A DNA stretch of 64,000 nt from the NCBI GenBank assembly GCA_934352055.1, contig CAKRJY010000010.1, positions 49,973 through 113,972 of the forward strand, written 5' to 3'. Shown piece after piece: positions 55,223 through 64,000 of this stretch. This stretch comes from an uncultured Lachnospiraceae bacterium (GTDB lineage: Bacteria > Bacillota > Clostridia > Lachnospirales > Lachnospiraceae). How positions within the stretch are numbered: the first letter of the stretch is position 1; each line of letters starts with the position of its first letter. Below the pieces are notes generated by a model that made no database searches, was not told the origin of the DNA, and saw only the letters and a program-made list of their open reading frames with translations. Made by a program: the position numbers and the translations under genes.

Positions 55223-56182
55223 GTGTTCGATTTCGAAAAACCAAACATTGAGATTGCTGAAATCTCAGAAGACAAAAAGTATGGAAGATTTGTTGTAGAA
55301 CCTTTAGAGAGAGGCTACGGAACTACACTTGGTAATTCACTTAGAAGAATTATGCTTTCTTCATTGCCAGGTGCAGCAGTAAGTCAGGTGAAAATCGAAG
55401 GCGTATTACATGAGTTCTCATCTATTCCTGGTGTTAAGGAAGATGTAACAGAGATTATCATGAATATCAAGAATCTTGCGATTCGCAATAACAGCACAAG
55501 CAACGACCCTAAGATCGCATATATTGAGTTCGAAGGAGAAGGCGTTGTCAGAGCAAGTGATATTCAGGTGGATTCAGATATTGAAATCATGAACCCGGAT
55601 CTTGTAATCGCTAATTTAAATGGTGGTGCTGACAGCAAACTCTACATGGAGTTAACAATTACAAAGGGTAGAGGATATATCAGCGCAGATAAGAATAAGT
55701 CAGAGGACACACCAATTGGTGTTATCGCTGTTGATTCTATCTATACACCAATCGAAAGAGTAAATCTGAAGGTTGAGAATACTCGTGTAGGTCAGATTAC
55801 TGACTATGACAAACTTACCTTGGATGTATATACAAATGGTACAATTCATCCGGACGAGGCAGTAAGTTTAGCTGCTAAGGTATTGAATGAGCATTTAAGC
55901 CTGTTCATTGATCTTTCTGATCGTGGAATCGAGGCTCAGGTTATGGCTGACAAGCCAATGGATCCTAAGGGCAAAGTCATGGATATGAACATTGACGAAT
56001 TAGAATTATCTGTTCGTTCATACAACTGCTTGAAGAGAGCAGGCATCAACACTGTTGAAGAGTTATGCAACAAGACAGCAGATGATATGATGAAGGTTCG
56101 TAACCTTGGACGTAAGTCTTTGGAAGAAGTATTAGGTAAGTTGAACGAGTTAGGACTCCAGCTTAGAACTGGAGACGAATAA
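55223..56182 (+). CDS. rpoA: RNA polymerase subunit alpha
   Basis: A 319-aa alpha subunit: N-terminal assembly domain ([20 protein letters not shown], about 27-46) and C-terminal domain (about 250-315) with [18 protein letters not shown] and [11 protein letters not shown], which contacts UP elements and activators. The start is GTG with AAGGAGGG. Confidence 0.98.
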   Translation: MFDFEKPNIEIAEISEDKKYGRFVVEPLERGYGTTLGNSLRRIMLSSLPGAAVSQVKIEGVLHEFSSIPGVKEDVTEIIMNIKNLAIRNNSTSNDPKIAYIEFEGEGVVRASDIQVDSDIEIMNPDLVIANLNGGADSKLYMELTITKGRGYISADKNKSEDTPIGVIAVDSIYTPIERVNLKVENTRVGQITDYDKLTLDVYTNGTIHPDEAVSLAAKVLNEHLSLFIDLSDRGIEAQVMADKPMDPKGKVMDMNIDELELSVRSYNCLKRAGINTVEELCNKTADDMMKVRNLGRKSLEEVLGKLNELGLQLRTGDE

Positions 56183-56204
56183 ACAGTCACATAGGGAGAA
56201 CCGG

Positions 56205-56281
56205 TAAGTCCAAAAGGCATGGAACTCTCATAAATTCATGGATGGCATACCATGCACCTCGCGAGTAAGACCAAAAGGCAT
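56205..56281 (+). repeat. direct repeat in rpoA-rplQ gap
   Basis: TAAGTCCAAAAGGCAT (56205-56220) and TAAGACCAAAAGGCAT (56266-56281) differ at one base and are 61 bp apart; GCATGG/CCATGC can pair between them. No gene is seen in this 134-bp gap. Confidence 0.5.
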
Positions 56282-56316
56282 TGCGAAGTGAGCCATCACA
56301 TAAGGAGGAAATGAAA

Positions 56317-56841
56317 ATGGCAAAATATAGAAAGTTAAGCAGAACATCTTCACAGAGAAAGGCATTACTGAGAAACCAGGTAACAAACCTTTTATATCAT
56401 GGAAGAATCGTTACAACAGAAGCTAAGGCAAAGGAAGTTCAGAAGATCGCTGAAGGAATCATTGCTATGGCTATTAGAGAAAAAGATAACTTTGATGAAG
56501 TTACTGTACAGGCTAAGGTTGCACGCAAAGACAAAGATGGCAAGCGTGTAAAGGAAGTTGTTGATGGTAAGAAGGTTACTGTATATGATACAGTTGACAA
56601 GACAATCAAGAAAGATCAGCCTTCTCGTCTTCATGCTAGAAGAGAAATGCTTAAAGTATTATATCCTGTAAAGTCTGCTGGTAAGACAAAGAAGGATATC
56701 AAGGAAGTTGATATGCCTAAGATGTTATTTGAGGAAATCGCTCCTAAATACGCTGACCGTAACGGTGGATACACAAGAATCGTAAAGATCGGACCTCGTA
56801 AGGGTGACGGTGCTTTAGAAGTAGTTCTTGAGTTAGTATAA
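56317..56841 (+). CDS. rplQ: 50S ribosomal protein L17 with extended middle
   Basis: A 174-aa L17: [20 protein letters not shown] at the start and [20 protein letters not shown] at the end are typical. Bacterial L17 is usually 115-130 aa; the extra length is a Lys-rich segment (about residues 70-125, with [20 protein letters not shown]). The start at 56317 has AAGGAGG 8 bases away; ATG 56311 is too near. It ends the alpha operon. Confidence 0.96.
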   Translation: MAKYRKLSRTSSQRKALLRNQVTNLLYHGRIVTTEAKAKEVQKIAEGIIAMAIREKDNFDEVTVQAKVARKDKDGKRVKEVVDGKKVTVYDTVDKTIKKDQPSRLHARREMLKVLYPVKSAGKTKKDIKEVDMPKMLFEEIAPKYADRNGGYTRIVKIGPRKGDGALEVVLELV

Positions 56842-56857
56842 TTTAATCACTATAATA

Positions 56858-56894
56858 AAAACTCTCGTTGTTTGAAATGCAACGAGAGTTTTTT
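56858..56894. terminator. strong bidirectional terminator rplQ/mutS2
   Basis: AAAACTCTCGTTG (56858-56870) pairs with CAACGAGAGTTTT (56880-56892); A-tract before and T-tract after make it work for rplQ and for the convergent mutS2. Confidence 0.9.
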
Positions 56895-56897
56895 GAA

Positions 56898-59297
56898 TTA
56901 TTTAAACGTTACGATGGTAACACCAGCATCACCTTCACCAAATTCTGCCAGATGGAATTCATCTACGATCTTTTGACGACGTAAGTATTGGTGCACGGCT
57001 TTGCGTAGAGCACCAGTTCCCTTACCATGTACAACACGAACAGATTTGAGATGAGAGACATAGGCATCATCTAAGTATTTGTCTAATTTGGCAACAGCTT
57101 CGTCGCCATTGAGACCAAGCAAATTGATTTCCGGAGAAACCGTTGCTGCTTTGCTGAAACCACCATTGCCGGTATAGCGGCTTTTTTTACCAGATGTCTT
57201 ACTGGCGGTATCGTTATCTTCTAAAAGAACCAGATCTTTGATGTTCACTTTAGAACGCATGATACCCATTTGTACCTGCAAATCTCCCTTGGCATTTGGA
57301 AGAGAATATACGGTTCCTTTGATATTCATGGAAAGAACCTTTACCGGATCACCGATACGTAGGTTTTTCGGAATATTATGATTTGCCGGTTTTTCCTCTT
57401 TCGCAGCCACGGAAGCTTTCTTGCGGCTGTCAGACAGTTTTTTACCTACAGCAGCACGTTTGGCTTCCATTTTCGCAATGTCAGGGTTAGAATGACTATA
57501 TTTGTTAAAATCACGTATGGTTTCGTCTGCAACGCGCTTGGCTTCCTGCAAAATATGTGAGGCATCCTCATTGGCCTGACGCAAAATTTTGTCCTTGGAA
57601 TCCATGAGCTTCTGCTCACGTTCCTGTAAATTCTTTTGTAATTCTTCGATTTCTCTTTTCTGTCGGGCAATTTCTTCGCCGTCGCGCATCATTGCAACAC
57701 GACGTTGCTCTAAATCTACCATTAGATCTTCGAAATTCTGATCATCCTCTGTGACATGTGTTTTGGCATCCTCGATGAGCGCGTCCGAAAGACCTAACTT
57801 CTTGGAAATAGCAAAAGCATTACTCTTTCCCGGAATTCCAATCAGTAGGTGATACGTTGGACTTAATGTCTCTACGGAAAATTCACAACATGCATTTTCT
57901 ACACCGGGTGTGGAAAGCGCATACATTTTTAATTCACTGTAATGTGTGGTTGCCATGGTTAAAACACCGCGTTCATGCAGGTTTGACAAAATAGAAGTAG
58001 CAAGTGCAGCACCTTCTTTTGGATCTGTTCCGGCACATAACTCATCAAACAAGCATAGATATTGTCCATGTGTTTTTTCTACTTCATGTAAGATATGAAC
58101 AATATTGGTCATATGGGATGAGAAGGTACTGAGTGACTGCTCAATACTTTGTTCATCACCAATATCAGCAAAAATATCATCAAAAATAGCAAGTCTGCTG
58201 CGATCTTTTGTCGGGATATGAAGGCCGGCCTGTCCCATCAGACATAGGAGTCCGCAGGTTTTTAAAGAAACTGTCTTACCGCCTGTGTTTGGACCGGTGA
58301 CAATCAAAAGGTTATAATCTTCACCCAGCGTCAAGTCGATGGGAACCACTTGTTTTGAATCGAGCAAAGGATGACGGGCTGCACGCAAATGCACGATACC
58401 ATCGGTGTTGAATTCCGGCTCTACAGCATTCATCTTGCGCGCGAGTTCTCCTTTGGCAAAGATAAAATCTAACTCAGCTAAGAGAGAAAAATCCTGTGAT
58501 ATCTCATCGGTATGTTCAGCGACAAGATTGGATAGTTCCGCTAAAATCTTTTCGATTTCTTCCGCTTCCTGTAATTCCAATTCACGCAGTGTGTTGTTTA
58601 AGTTTACAACAGACATAGGCTCGATAAAGAGTGTTGAACCACTGGCAGACTGGTCGTGTACCATGCCGGGAACATAATTCTTGTATTCGGCTTTGACCGG
58701 CAGACAATAGCGCCCGCCACGTACGGTAATGACACCATCTTGTAAGTAAGAACGCGTCGTGCTGTGATTTAGCATCGTATTCATCTGGGTACGGATACGC
58801 TCGCTGATAACTGTTTTTTGACGACGGATATTTTTCAAGCCGCTGCTGGCATCGTCTGCAATCATATCTTCGGATAAAATACAATGACGGATTTCATCAC
58901 ATACCATAGAAAGTGGCGCCAGATCTGCAAAATAATGAGCAAGATGATCGTTTTCTAAGGAACTGTCATTCTCGCTTCGACCATATGTCTTGACGCGTTT
59001 GGTCACCTCTAAAAGAGATGCAACAGCCAGTAATTCTGTGATCGTCAAAGAACTTCCAATCTCTAAATGTTTTAAAAAAGGGCGTACATCGGTAATGCCG
59101 GAAAAAGAGACACTGCCACGTTTGAAGATGCGGCTTAAGGCATCTTTTGTTTCCGCCTGCATATGTCTGATCTGTGATAAATCAGAAAGAGGCTGCAGAT
59201 TGCGGCAATATGTTTTTCCTTGTGCACTACCGGCACATTGCTCCAAAAGTGTAATTATTTTATTGTATTCGAGTGTTTTTAATGCTTTCTTATTCAT
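56898..59297 (-). CDS. mutS2: endonuclease MutS2
   Basis: A 799-aa MutS2. It has the core helical domain, the ATPase with Walker A GPNTGGKTVSLKT, DDIFADIGDEQSIEQSLSTF and LFDELCAGTDPKEG, a coiled coil (about 510-620), a KOW-like segment and a C-terminal Smr domain (VRVVHGKGTGALRKAVHQYL). MutS2 limits recombination or splits collided ribosomes. The start at residue MNKKALKTLEYNKI matches the family; 15 added residues from 59342 do not. No SD precedes it and a TATAAT lies 7 bases upstream (see findings). Confidence 0.95.
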   Translation of the reverse strand: MNKKALKTLEYNKIITLLEQCAGSAQGKTYCRNLQPLSDLSQIRHMQAETKDALSRIFKRGSVSFSGITDVRPFLKHLEIGSSLTITELLAVASLLEVTKRVKTYGRSENDSSLENDHLAHYFADLAPLSMVCDEIRHCILSEDMIADDASSGLKNIRRQKTVISERIRTQMNTMLNHSTTRSYLQDGVITVRGGRYCLPVKAEYKNYVPGMVHDQSASGSTLFIEPMSVVNLNNTLRELELQEAEEIEKILAELSNLVAEHTDEISQDFSLLAELDFIFAKGELARKMNAVEPEFNTDGIVHLRAARHPLLDSKQVVPIDLTLGEDYNLLIVTGPNTGGKTVSLKTCGLLCLMGQAGLHIPTKDRSRLAIFDDIFADIGDEQSIEQSLSTFSSHMTNIVHILHEVEKTHGQYLCLFDELCAGTDPKEGAALATSILSNLHERGVLTMATTHYSELKMYALSTPGVENACCEFSVETLSPTYHLLIGIPGKSNAFAISKKLGLSDALIEDAKTHVTEDDQNFEDLMVDLEQRRVAMMRDGEEIARQKREIEELQKNLQEREQKLMDSKDKILRQANEDASHILQEAKRVADETIRDFNKYSHSNPDIAKMEAKRAAVGKKLSDSRKKASVAAKEEKPANHNIPKNLRIGDPVKVLSMNIKGTVYSLPNAKGDLQVQMGIMRSKVNIKDLVLLEDNDTASKTSGKKSRYTGNGGFSKAATVSPEINLLGLNGDEAVAKLDKYLDDAYVSHLKSVRVVHGKGTGALRKAVHQYLRRQKIVDEFHLAEFGEGDAGVTIVTFK

Positions 59298-59322
59298 AAA
59301 TTGTATTATACACAAAAACATA

Positions 59323-59351
59323 TTGAAACACCAGTCATTCAACCGTATAAT
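59323..59351 (+). promoter_or_regulatory. promoter of the exoribonuclease gene
   Basis: TTGAAA (59323-59328), 17-bp spacer, TATAAT (59346-59351). An ATGGGC/GCCCAT stem (59367-59372/59389-59394) lies in the leader. Confidence 0.6.
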
Positions 59352-59441
59352 AAAAATAGTGCGTACATGGGCAGATATTAGGATAGAAGCCCATCTATAT
59401 CATATATTGAAAAAGAGAATTCGTTAGAATAGGAGAGAGTA

Positions 59442-60392
59442 ATGAAATTTATCAAAGACCTCACAGAGGGAGAAAGAATCAATGAAATATACTTGTGTCG
59501 AAAGAAGCAGTCGGCATTGACAAAAGCAGGAAAACCATATGAGAGTCTGATGCTTCAAGATAAAACAGGAACACTGGATGCAAAGATCTGGGAGCCGAGT
59601 TCCATGGGCATTGATGATTATGATGAATTGGATTATATCTGGGTACAGGGTGATATTACCTCTTTCCAGGGAGCATATCAGTTAAATATAAAAAGACTGC
59701 GTGTGGCACAGGAAGGTGAATACATACCGGCGGATTATCTGCCATGTTCGGATAAGGATGTGGATGTCATGTATGAGGAATTATTAGGCTTTATCCGAAC
59801 CATAAAAGCCCCATATATGAAGCAGTTGTTATCGGGATTTTTTGATGATGCAGAGTTTGCAAAGCGTTTTAAATTTCATTCTGCAGCAAAGAGTGTGCAT
59901 CACGGCTATGTAGGCGGACTCTTGGAACATACCCTTGGTGTGACAAAGAACTGTGATTTTTATGCACAGATGTATCCAATGTTAAACCGTGATTTATTGC
60001 TAACTGCTGCAATCTTCCACGATATTGGAAAATTAGATGAAATTTCACCTTTCCCACAAAATGATTATACCGATGAGGGACAGTTGCTCGGTCATATCAT
60101 GATTGGTGCAGCAAAAGTGCAGGAACGAATCAATACCATAGAAGGATTTCCAGAGGTTCGTGCACGTGAGCTGATTCACTGTATTTTAGCACATCATGGA
60201 GAATTGGAATTTGGTTCGCCAAAGAAGCCTGCCATTGCAGAAGCGGTTGCGCTTAGTTTTGCAGATAATATTGATGCAAAGATGGAGACCATGAAAGAAG
60301 CATTAGGCAATGTGGCAGAAGGAGATCTCAAGTGGCAGGGATTCAACCGTTTGTTTGATTCTAATATCAGAAAGACAAGTACAGAGGACTAA
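59442..60392 (+). CDS. yhaM: 3'-5' exoribonuclease, YhaM family
   Basis: A 316-aa protein with an N-terminal OB fold (about 10-95; LQDKTGTLDAKIWEPSS) and an HD domain (about 155-300) with HHGYVGGLLEHTLGV, IFHDIGKLDE and AHHGELEFGSPKKP. YhaM/CBF1 trims RNA and single-stranded DNA with manganese. SD GGAGAGAG. It overlaps nothing; the methyltransferase starts one base after its stop. Confidence 0.92.
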   Translation: MKFIKDLTEGERINEIYLCRKKQSALTKAGKPYESLMLQDKTGTLDAKIWEPSSMGIDDYDELDYIWVQGDITSFQGAYQLNIKRLRVAQEGEYIPADYLPCSDKDVDVMYEELLGFIRTIKAPYMKQLLSGFFDDAEFAKRFKFHSAAKSVHHGYVGGLLEHTLGVTKNCDFYAQMYPMLNRDLLLTAAIFHDIGKLDEISPFPQNDYTDEGQLLGHIMIGAAKVQERINTIEGFPEVRARELIHCILAHHGELEFGSPKKPAIAEAVALSFADNIDAKMETMKEALGNVAEGDLKWQGFNRLFDSNIRKTSTED

Positions 60393-60393
60393 T

Positions 60394-62139
60394 ATGAAAA
60401 AGAATGATACCTTTATCCTAAAAATTGAAGATATGGGCATCGGTGGTGAAGGCATTGGAAAATATGAAGGGATGACATTTTTTGTCAAAGATGCCATCAT
60501 TGGAGACGAGATTATTGCGGGCGTAACTAAGCTAAAAAAAGGCTATGGCTACGCCCGCCTTGTTGAAATTATAAAACCATCGCCGAAGCGCATCGAAGCT
60601 CCATGCAAAATCGCAAGACAGTGCGGAGGGTGCCAGATACAAAATCTTTGTTATGAAGAACAATTATGTCTGAAGCAAAAGAAAGTAGAAAACAACCTGA
60701 AACGCATTGGCGGATTTTCTGAGGAACAGCTGGAAAATATCATGGAGCCGATCGTCGGTATGGACGAACCGTTTCGCTATCGTAACAAGGCACAGTTTCC
60801 TTGTGGTTACGATAAGGATGGCAATATTGTTTTTGGCTTTTATGCTGCAAGAAGTCATCAGGTCATTCCCATTGAGGACTGTCTGTTGGGAGTGGAAGAC
60901 AATGCCAAAGTGTTATCCGTCATCAAAGCGTACATGATGGAGAATCGGGTAAAGCCTTATGATGAAGTGACAGGAAAAGGCTTATTGCGCCATGTGTTGA
61001 TTCGAAAAGGATTTGCCAGCGCCCAACTTATGGTTTGTCTGATTATCAATGGAGAACAGTTGCCGCACGAAGAACGACTGGTTGAAAAATTGCAGGAAAT
61101 TCCCGGAATGCATAGCATTTCTGTGAATGTAAATAAAGAAAAGACGAATCGTATTCTAGGAGACCAGGTACGATTACTTTGGGGCGAAATGTGTATTGCA
61201 GATACCATTCATCGCGTGAAAGAAACAGAATGCGGCGTTTTTGAAAAAACAGACCAGAGTGTTACCTTTGCCATCTCACCGAAATCCTTTTATCAGGTAA
61301 ATCCACTGCAGACGGAAAAACTATACAGTCTGGCATTGGAATATGCAGATTTGACGGGACAAGAAGTGGTCTGGGATCTGTATTGTGGGATTGGGACGAT
61401 TTCTTTGTTCTTAGCACAGGCAGCAAAGCATGTTTATGGTGTTGAGATTGTACCGGAAGCAATAGCAGATGCCAGAGAAAACGCAAAGAATAACCAGATG
61501 GATAATGCAACCTTTTATGTTGGAAAAGCAGAGGAAGTGCTGCCACAATGGGTAGACGAGCATAAAAAGGATGGGGATGAAGGATTACATCCGGATGTCA
61601 TTGTAGTAGATCCACCGCGCAAGGGATGTGATGAGAAGTGTCTGGAAACGATGGTTACCATGGCACCAGAGCGTATTGTCTATGTCAGCTGTGATTCCGC
61701 TACTTTGGCAAGGGACCTGAAGTATTTGCAGGAAAATGGATATGTGGTTACCAGGGTGCGCCCGGTTGATCAGTTTTGTCATTCGATGCATGTGGAGACG
61801 GTAGTACTGCTTTCCCACAAAAAGCCAAACGGACATATCAACGTAAAAGTTGAGTTTGGCGAGGGTGAGGGAAAAGTTCCACTTGATAATATTGCTAAAA
61901 GAGCGGAAAGCTATAAGCCCAAAGAACGAGTGACCTACAAAATGATAAAGGAGTACATAGAAGCTAAATACGGCTTCAAAGTACATACCGCATATATCGC
62001 AGAGGTAAAGAGAGATTTAGGCTTGCCGGTGTACGATGTTCCTAATGCGGTAGAGGAATTGAAACAGCCGAGGAAGCATCCGACAGCGGAGAAAGTGGAA
62101 GCGATAAAGGATGCGTTGAAGCATTTTGAAGTGATTTAA
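60394..62139 (+). CDS. rlmD: 23S rRNA (uracil-C5)-methyltransferase, RlmD/RlmCD type, with C-terminal extension
   Basis: A 581-aa enzyme: TRAM domain (about 1-60), iron-sulfur Cys cluster (CKIARQCGGCQIQNLC), SAM domain with DLYCGIGTISLFLAQAAKHVYG, DPPRKGCDEKC and the nucleophile Cys in VYVSCDSATLARDL. The catalytic part ends at VETVVLLSHKKP (about 478). A further 103 residues (VKVEFGEGEGKVPLDNIAKR to the end) are not part of the usual enzyme (about 460 aa) and look like a winged-helix-like domain. The start at 60394 follows AGAGGA; the frame from 60310 reads back into yhaM. An integrative-element remnant begins right after. Confidence 0.93.
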   Translation: MKKNDTFILKIEDMGIGGEGIGKYEGMTFFVKDAIIGDEIIAGVTKLKKGYGYARLVEIIKPSPKRIEAPCKIARQCGGCQIQNLCYEEQLCLKQKKVENNLKRIGGFSEEQLENIMEPIVGMDEPFRYRNKAQFPCGYDKDGNIVFGFYAARSHQVIPIEDCLLGVEDNAKVLSVIKAYMMENRVKPYDEVTGKGLLRHVLIRKGFASAQLMVCLIINGEQLPHEERLVEKLQEIPGMHSISVNVNKEKTNRILGDQVRLLWGEMCIADTIHRVKETECGVFEKTDQSVTFAISPKSFYQVNPLQTEKLYSLALEYADLTGQEVVWDLYCGIGTISLFLAQAAKHVYGVEIVPEAIADARENAKNNQMDNATFYVGKAEEVLPQWVDEHKKDGDEGLHPDVIVVDPPRKGCDEKCLETMVTMAPERIVYVSCDSATLARDLKYLQENGYVVTRVRPVDQFCHSMHVETVVLLSHKKPNGHINVKVEFGEGEGKVPLDNIAKRAESYKPKERVTYKMIKEYIEAKYGFKVHTAYIAEVKRDLGLPVYDVPNAVEELKQPRKHPTAEKVEAIKDALKHFEVI

Positions 62140-62148
62140 TGAGGATAG

Positions 62149-62182
62149 GCGTATCATTAGAAATAGTGGTACGCTTATTTTT
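62149..62182 (+). terminator. Rho-independent terminator of rlmD
   Basis: GCGTATC (62149-62155) pairs with GGTACGC (62168-62174) with one G-U pair, followed by TTATTTTT. Confidence 0.65.
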
Positions 62183-62198
62183 GTACCTTTTTGCAGAT

Positions 62199-62227
62199 TT
62201 GTCCTTTCCCCTGCTTTCCAATATAAT
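62199..62227 (+). promoter_or_regulatory. promoter at the left edge of the element remnant
   Basis: TTGTCC (62199-62204), 17-bp spacer, TATAAT (62222-62227), 27 bases before the small ORF. Confidence 0.55.
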
Positions 62228-62253
62228 GAAGCTAAAGAAGTGGAGGTGTGCTT

Positions 62254-62433
62254 ATGAGAGAGAAATTTAATCATCTGTATTTGGATAGCCACGAAAGAAA
62301 ACTTTTGATACATAGCCTTGTAGAGTTAAAAAATCAACTTATTCAGCAAGGCAGATATACGGATTGTATTGACGAGCTTATTTTTAAGGTCATAAATGCA
62401 CCGACCAAGAGAATGAAAATTGAATATGTCTAA
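62254..62433 (+). CDS. small accessory protein of integrative-element type
   Basis: A 59-aa helical protein (HERKLLIHSLVELKNQLIQQ). Similar short proteins recur beside ParA genes in clostridial conjugative elements, by my recollection; function unknown. The ATG at 62254 is chosen because GGAGG is 7 bases before it; a GTG at 62248 is too near. A terminator follows. Confidence 0.65.
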   Translation: MREKFNHLYLDSHERKLLIHSLVELKNQLIQQGRYTDCIDELIFKVINAPTKRMKIEYV

Positions 62434-62443
62434 GGCAGATTAC

Positions 62444-62487
62444 AAAGCCGCTTATTCTTATTGATTTTAAGAGTAGGCGGCTTTTTT
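62444..62487 (+). terminator. Rho-independent terminator of the small ORF
   Basis: AAAGCCGCTTATTCTT pairs with AAGAGTAGGCGGCTTT, two G-U pairs, then a T run. Confidence 0.8.
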
Positions 62488-62506
62488 GCGTTCTCTGGTA
62501 CTGTTT

Positions 62507-62541
62507 ACATAGCCACCTTGACAAAGTGGCTAAATCTATGT
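62507..62541 (+). other. nested hairpin before the ParA start
   Basis: ACATA/TATGT encloses GCCAC/GTGGC, with a bulge, in the last 50 bases before the ParA SD (AAAGGAGG). It may be a leader control or an old site of the element. The remaining gap to 62558 shows nothing else. Confidence 0.35.
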
Positions 62542-62558
62542 GAAAGGAGGACGCATCT

Positions 62559-64000
62559 ATGTCAAATTGCAAAGTGATTGCTCTGACTAACCAGAAAGGC
62601 GGTGTCGGAAAAACAACCACAGCGGTCAATCTGGGTGTAAGTCTGGTGCAGCAGGGTAAAAAAGTCCTGCTGATTGATGCCGATGCACAGGCAAATCTCA
62701 CGATGGCTCTGGGTTATAACAGACCAGACGATATTCCCATAACGCTCTCTACTGTGATGCAGAACATCATAGACGATAAAACGCTTGATGCTTCACAGGG
62801 TATTATCCATCACAGAGAGGGCGTTGACCTGCTTCCGTCAAGCATTGAGCTGTCGGGCTTTGAGGTAAAGCTCGAAAAGCTTAACGACACCAAGCGTAAG
62901 GATACGGTCATCGACTTTGAACAGCTCGGCGTTGACAGGCTTTTCATTGATGAGAGCCATTTTTATAAGAATTTGTACCTCTACACCAAGATGCGAAATG
63001 TAGGCGGTATCGCCCAGACCGAAGCCCAGAAATCAAGCGACCTCTTTATGAAATGCCGCTATCTGGACGAAATCACGGGCAACCGTGGCACGGTTTTCGC
63101 AACGGGTACGCCTGTCAGCAATTCAATGGTTGAGCTGTACTCGGTTCAGAGGTACTTGCAGTATGACACCCTTGCACAGAACGGTTTGCAGCATTTTGAC
63201 AGTTGGGCGTCTACCTTTGGAGAAACGGTTACAGCTCTGGAATTAGCACCCGAAGGCACGAATTATCGAGCCAAGACGAGGTTTGCCAAGTTCTATAATC
63301 TGCCAGAGCTGATGCAGATGTTCCGTGAGGTGGCGGATATACAGACCGCCGATATGCTAAAGCTCCCCGTGCCAAAGGTCAATTACCACAATATTAAGAC
63401 CAAGCCGAGCGAGATACAGACCGAGATGGTAGCTTCCCTTGCGAAGCGGGCTGAGAAAGTCAGGGCAAGGCTTGTCGAGCCGAACATCGACAATATGCTC
63501 AAGATAACCAATGACGGGCGGAAACTGGCTCTTGACCAGAGGATGATTGACCCGATGCTGCCAGATGACCCAGACAGTAAAGTCAATGCCTGCGTGGATA
63601 ATGTGTACCGTATCTGGGAGGAACACGCCGATACCAAAGCGACACAGCTTGTGTTCTGCGACCTGTCCACCCCGAAAAATGACGGTACTTTCAATGTCTA
63701 CGACGATATGAGGGAGAAGCTGATAGCCCGTGGTATCCCTGCGGAGCAGATACGCTTTATTCACGAAGCGACCACCGATGCACAGAAAAAAGAGTTGTTC
63801 GGCAAGGTCAGAAGCGGCGAAGTCCGTGTGCTGTTCGGTTCTACTCCGAAGATGGGGGCAGGTACGAACGTGCAGGACAGGCTCATAGCAATCCATAACC
63901 TTGATTGTCCGTGGCGTCCTTCCGATGTAGGACGGATTTTGCGGACATTCAAAATAAAAAAGAATGTGGAGGTAACAGACAATGGCAAAGACAATTTTTG
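62559..64000 (+). CDS. in-frame chimera: ParA N terminus fused to SNF2-type element helicase, 3' end beyond window
   Basis: An ATG at 62559 with AAAGGAGG opens a frame with no stop up to base 64000. Residues about 1-103 are a ParA/Soj ATPase start with the P-loop [21 protein letters not shown] and [16 protein letters not shown]. From about residue 104 the sequence is the back half of the large methyltransferase/SNF2 helicase of clostridial conjugative elements: [51 protein letters not shown] and DCPWRPSD, where the family normally continues with an arginine-finger stretch. That is cut near 63926. GC is clearly higher than in the chromosome part. Likely a double deletion relic; ParA and helicase are both incomplete. 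Confidence 0.75.
   Translation, partial: MSNCKVIALTNQKGGVGKTTTAVNLGVSLVQQGKKVLLIDADAQANLTMALGYNRPDDIPITLSTVMQNIIDDKTLDASQGIIHHREGVDLLPSSIELSGFEVKLEKLNDTKRKDTVIDFEQLGVDRLFIDESHFYKNLYLYTKMRNVGGIAQTEAQKSSDLFMKCRYLDEITGNRGTVFATGTPVSNSMVELYSVQRYLQYDTLAQNGLQHFDSWASTFGETVTALELAPEGTNYRAKTRFAKFYNLPELMQMFREVADIQTADMLKLPVPKVNYHNIKTKPSEIQTEMVASLAKRAEKVRARLVEPNIDNMLKITNDGRKLALDQRMIDPMLPDDPDSKVNACVDNVYRIWEEHADTKATQLVFCDLSTPKNDGTFNVYDDMREKLIARGIPAEQIRFIHEATTDAQKKELFGKVRSGEVRVLFGSTPKMGAGTNVQDRLIAIHNLDCPWRPSDVGRILRTFKIKKNVEVTDNGKDNF
63982..64000 (+). CDS. start of a possible tnpV-like gene, cut by window end
   Basis: An ATG at 63982 with a GGAGG 10 bases before it begins MAKTIF, in a different frame from the chimera. 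TnpV-family proteins of the same elements begin in a similar way. Only six codons are visible, so this is weak. Confidence 0.35.

Noticed and set aside
60310..60393. N-terminal extension of the rlmD product
   Set aside because: It reads out of frame through the end of yhaM; family sequence begins at 60394.
63357..63896. 179-codon minus-strand frame in the element remnant
   Set aside because: Antisense to the recognisable SNF2-type helicase frame on the plus strand.

Overview
The window looks like a chromosome segment of a Gram-positive, low-GC Clostridia, most likely a Lachnospiraceae gut commensal. The grounds are family-level recognition: an S10-spc-alpha ribosomal cluster of clostridial type with a KOW-domain protein between map and infA, LytTR and AraC regulators, a GH78 rhamnosidase, a membrane-anchored GH3 enzyme, MutS2, a YhaM-type exoribonuclease, and an integrative-element remnant at the right end. 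No species can be named from the sequence alone.

Layout. (1) 1-9046: the end of a TelA-family gene, a membrane glycerophosphodiesterase, a cytoplasmic alpha-L-rhamnosidase facing an AraC regulator with a small HPr-like partner, a sugar isomerase/epimerase, a double-receiver regulator and two membrane-anchored proteins. (2) 9047-17578: a SulP anion transporter behind a terminator-like leader that hides its ribosome binding site, then a complete phosphate regulon pstSCAB-phoU-phoPR with candidate Pho boxes; its PstS has its two halves in swapped order. (3) 17579-25928: a PF06541 membrane protein, BioY, a MATE exporter, a LytTR/GHKL two-component pair and a GH3 beta-glycosidase with reversed domain order and membrane anchors at both ends. 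(4) 26041-30440: chemoreceptor, truA and a LacI-sensor/GGDEF fusion. (5) 30441-34941: fructose PTS operon fruR-fruK-fruA-ptsH, with 10-bp phased operator-like repeats and an HPr in which Ser46 is Arg. (6) 34992-39900: HAD phosphatase, iron alcohol dehydrogenase, CorA and, on the minus strand, an rRNA methyltransferase and an HD-GYP regulator. (7) 40097-56894: the full S10-spc-alpha cluster from rpsJ to rplQ with secY, adk, map, KOW protein, infA, rpmJ and rpoA, starting with a structured leader and ending in a bidirectional terminator shared with mutS2. (8) 56898-62139: mutS2, yhaM-like exoribonuclease and an rlmD-type methyltransferase with a long C-terminal extension. (9) 62140-64000: higher-GC remnant of an integrative element: a small accessory ORF, a ParA fused in frame to the back half of an SNF2-type element helicase, and the first codons of a tnpV-like gene.

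How it fits together: phosphate and fructose uptake each sit with their own regulators; several signalling proteins (GGDEF, HD-GYP, double receiver, LytTR) are spread between housekeeping genes; the ribosomal cluster is complete and in the usual order, with translational coupling at many junctions (TAATG overlaps at rplD/rplW, rpsC/rplP and rplO/secY). The most unusual items are the permuted PstS, the permuted GH3 enzyme, the SulP leader, the S10 leader and the ParA-helicase chimera.
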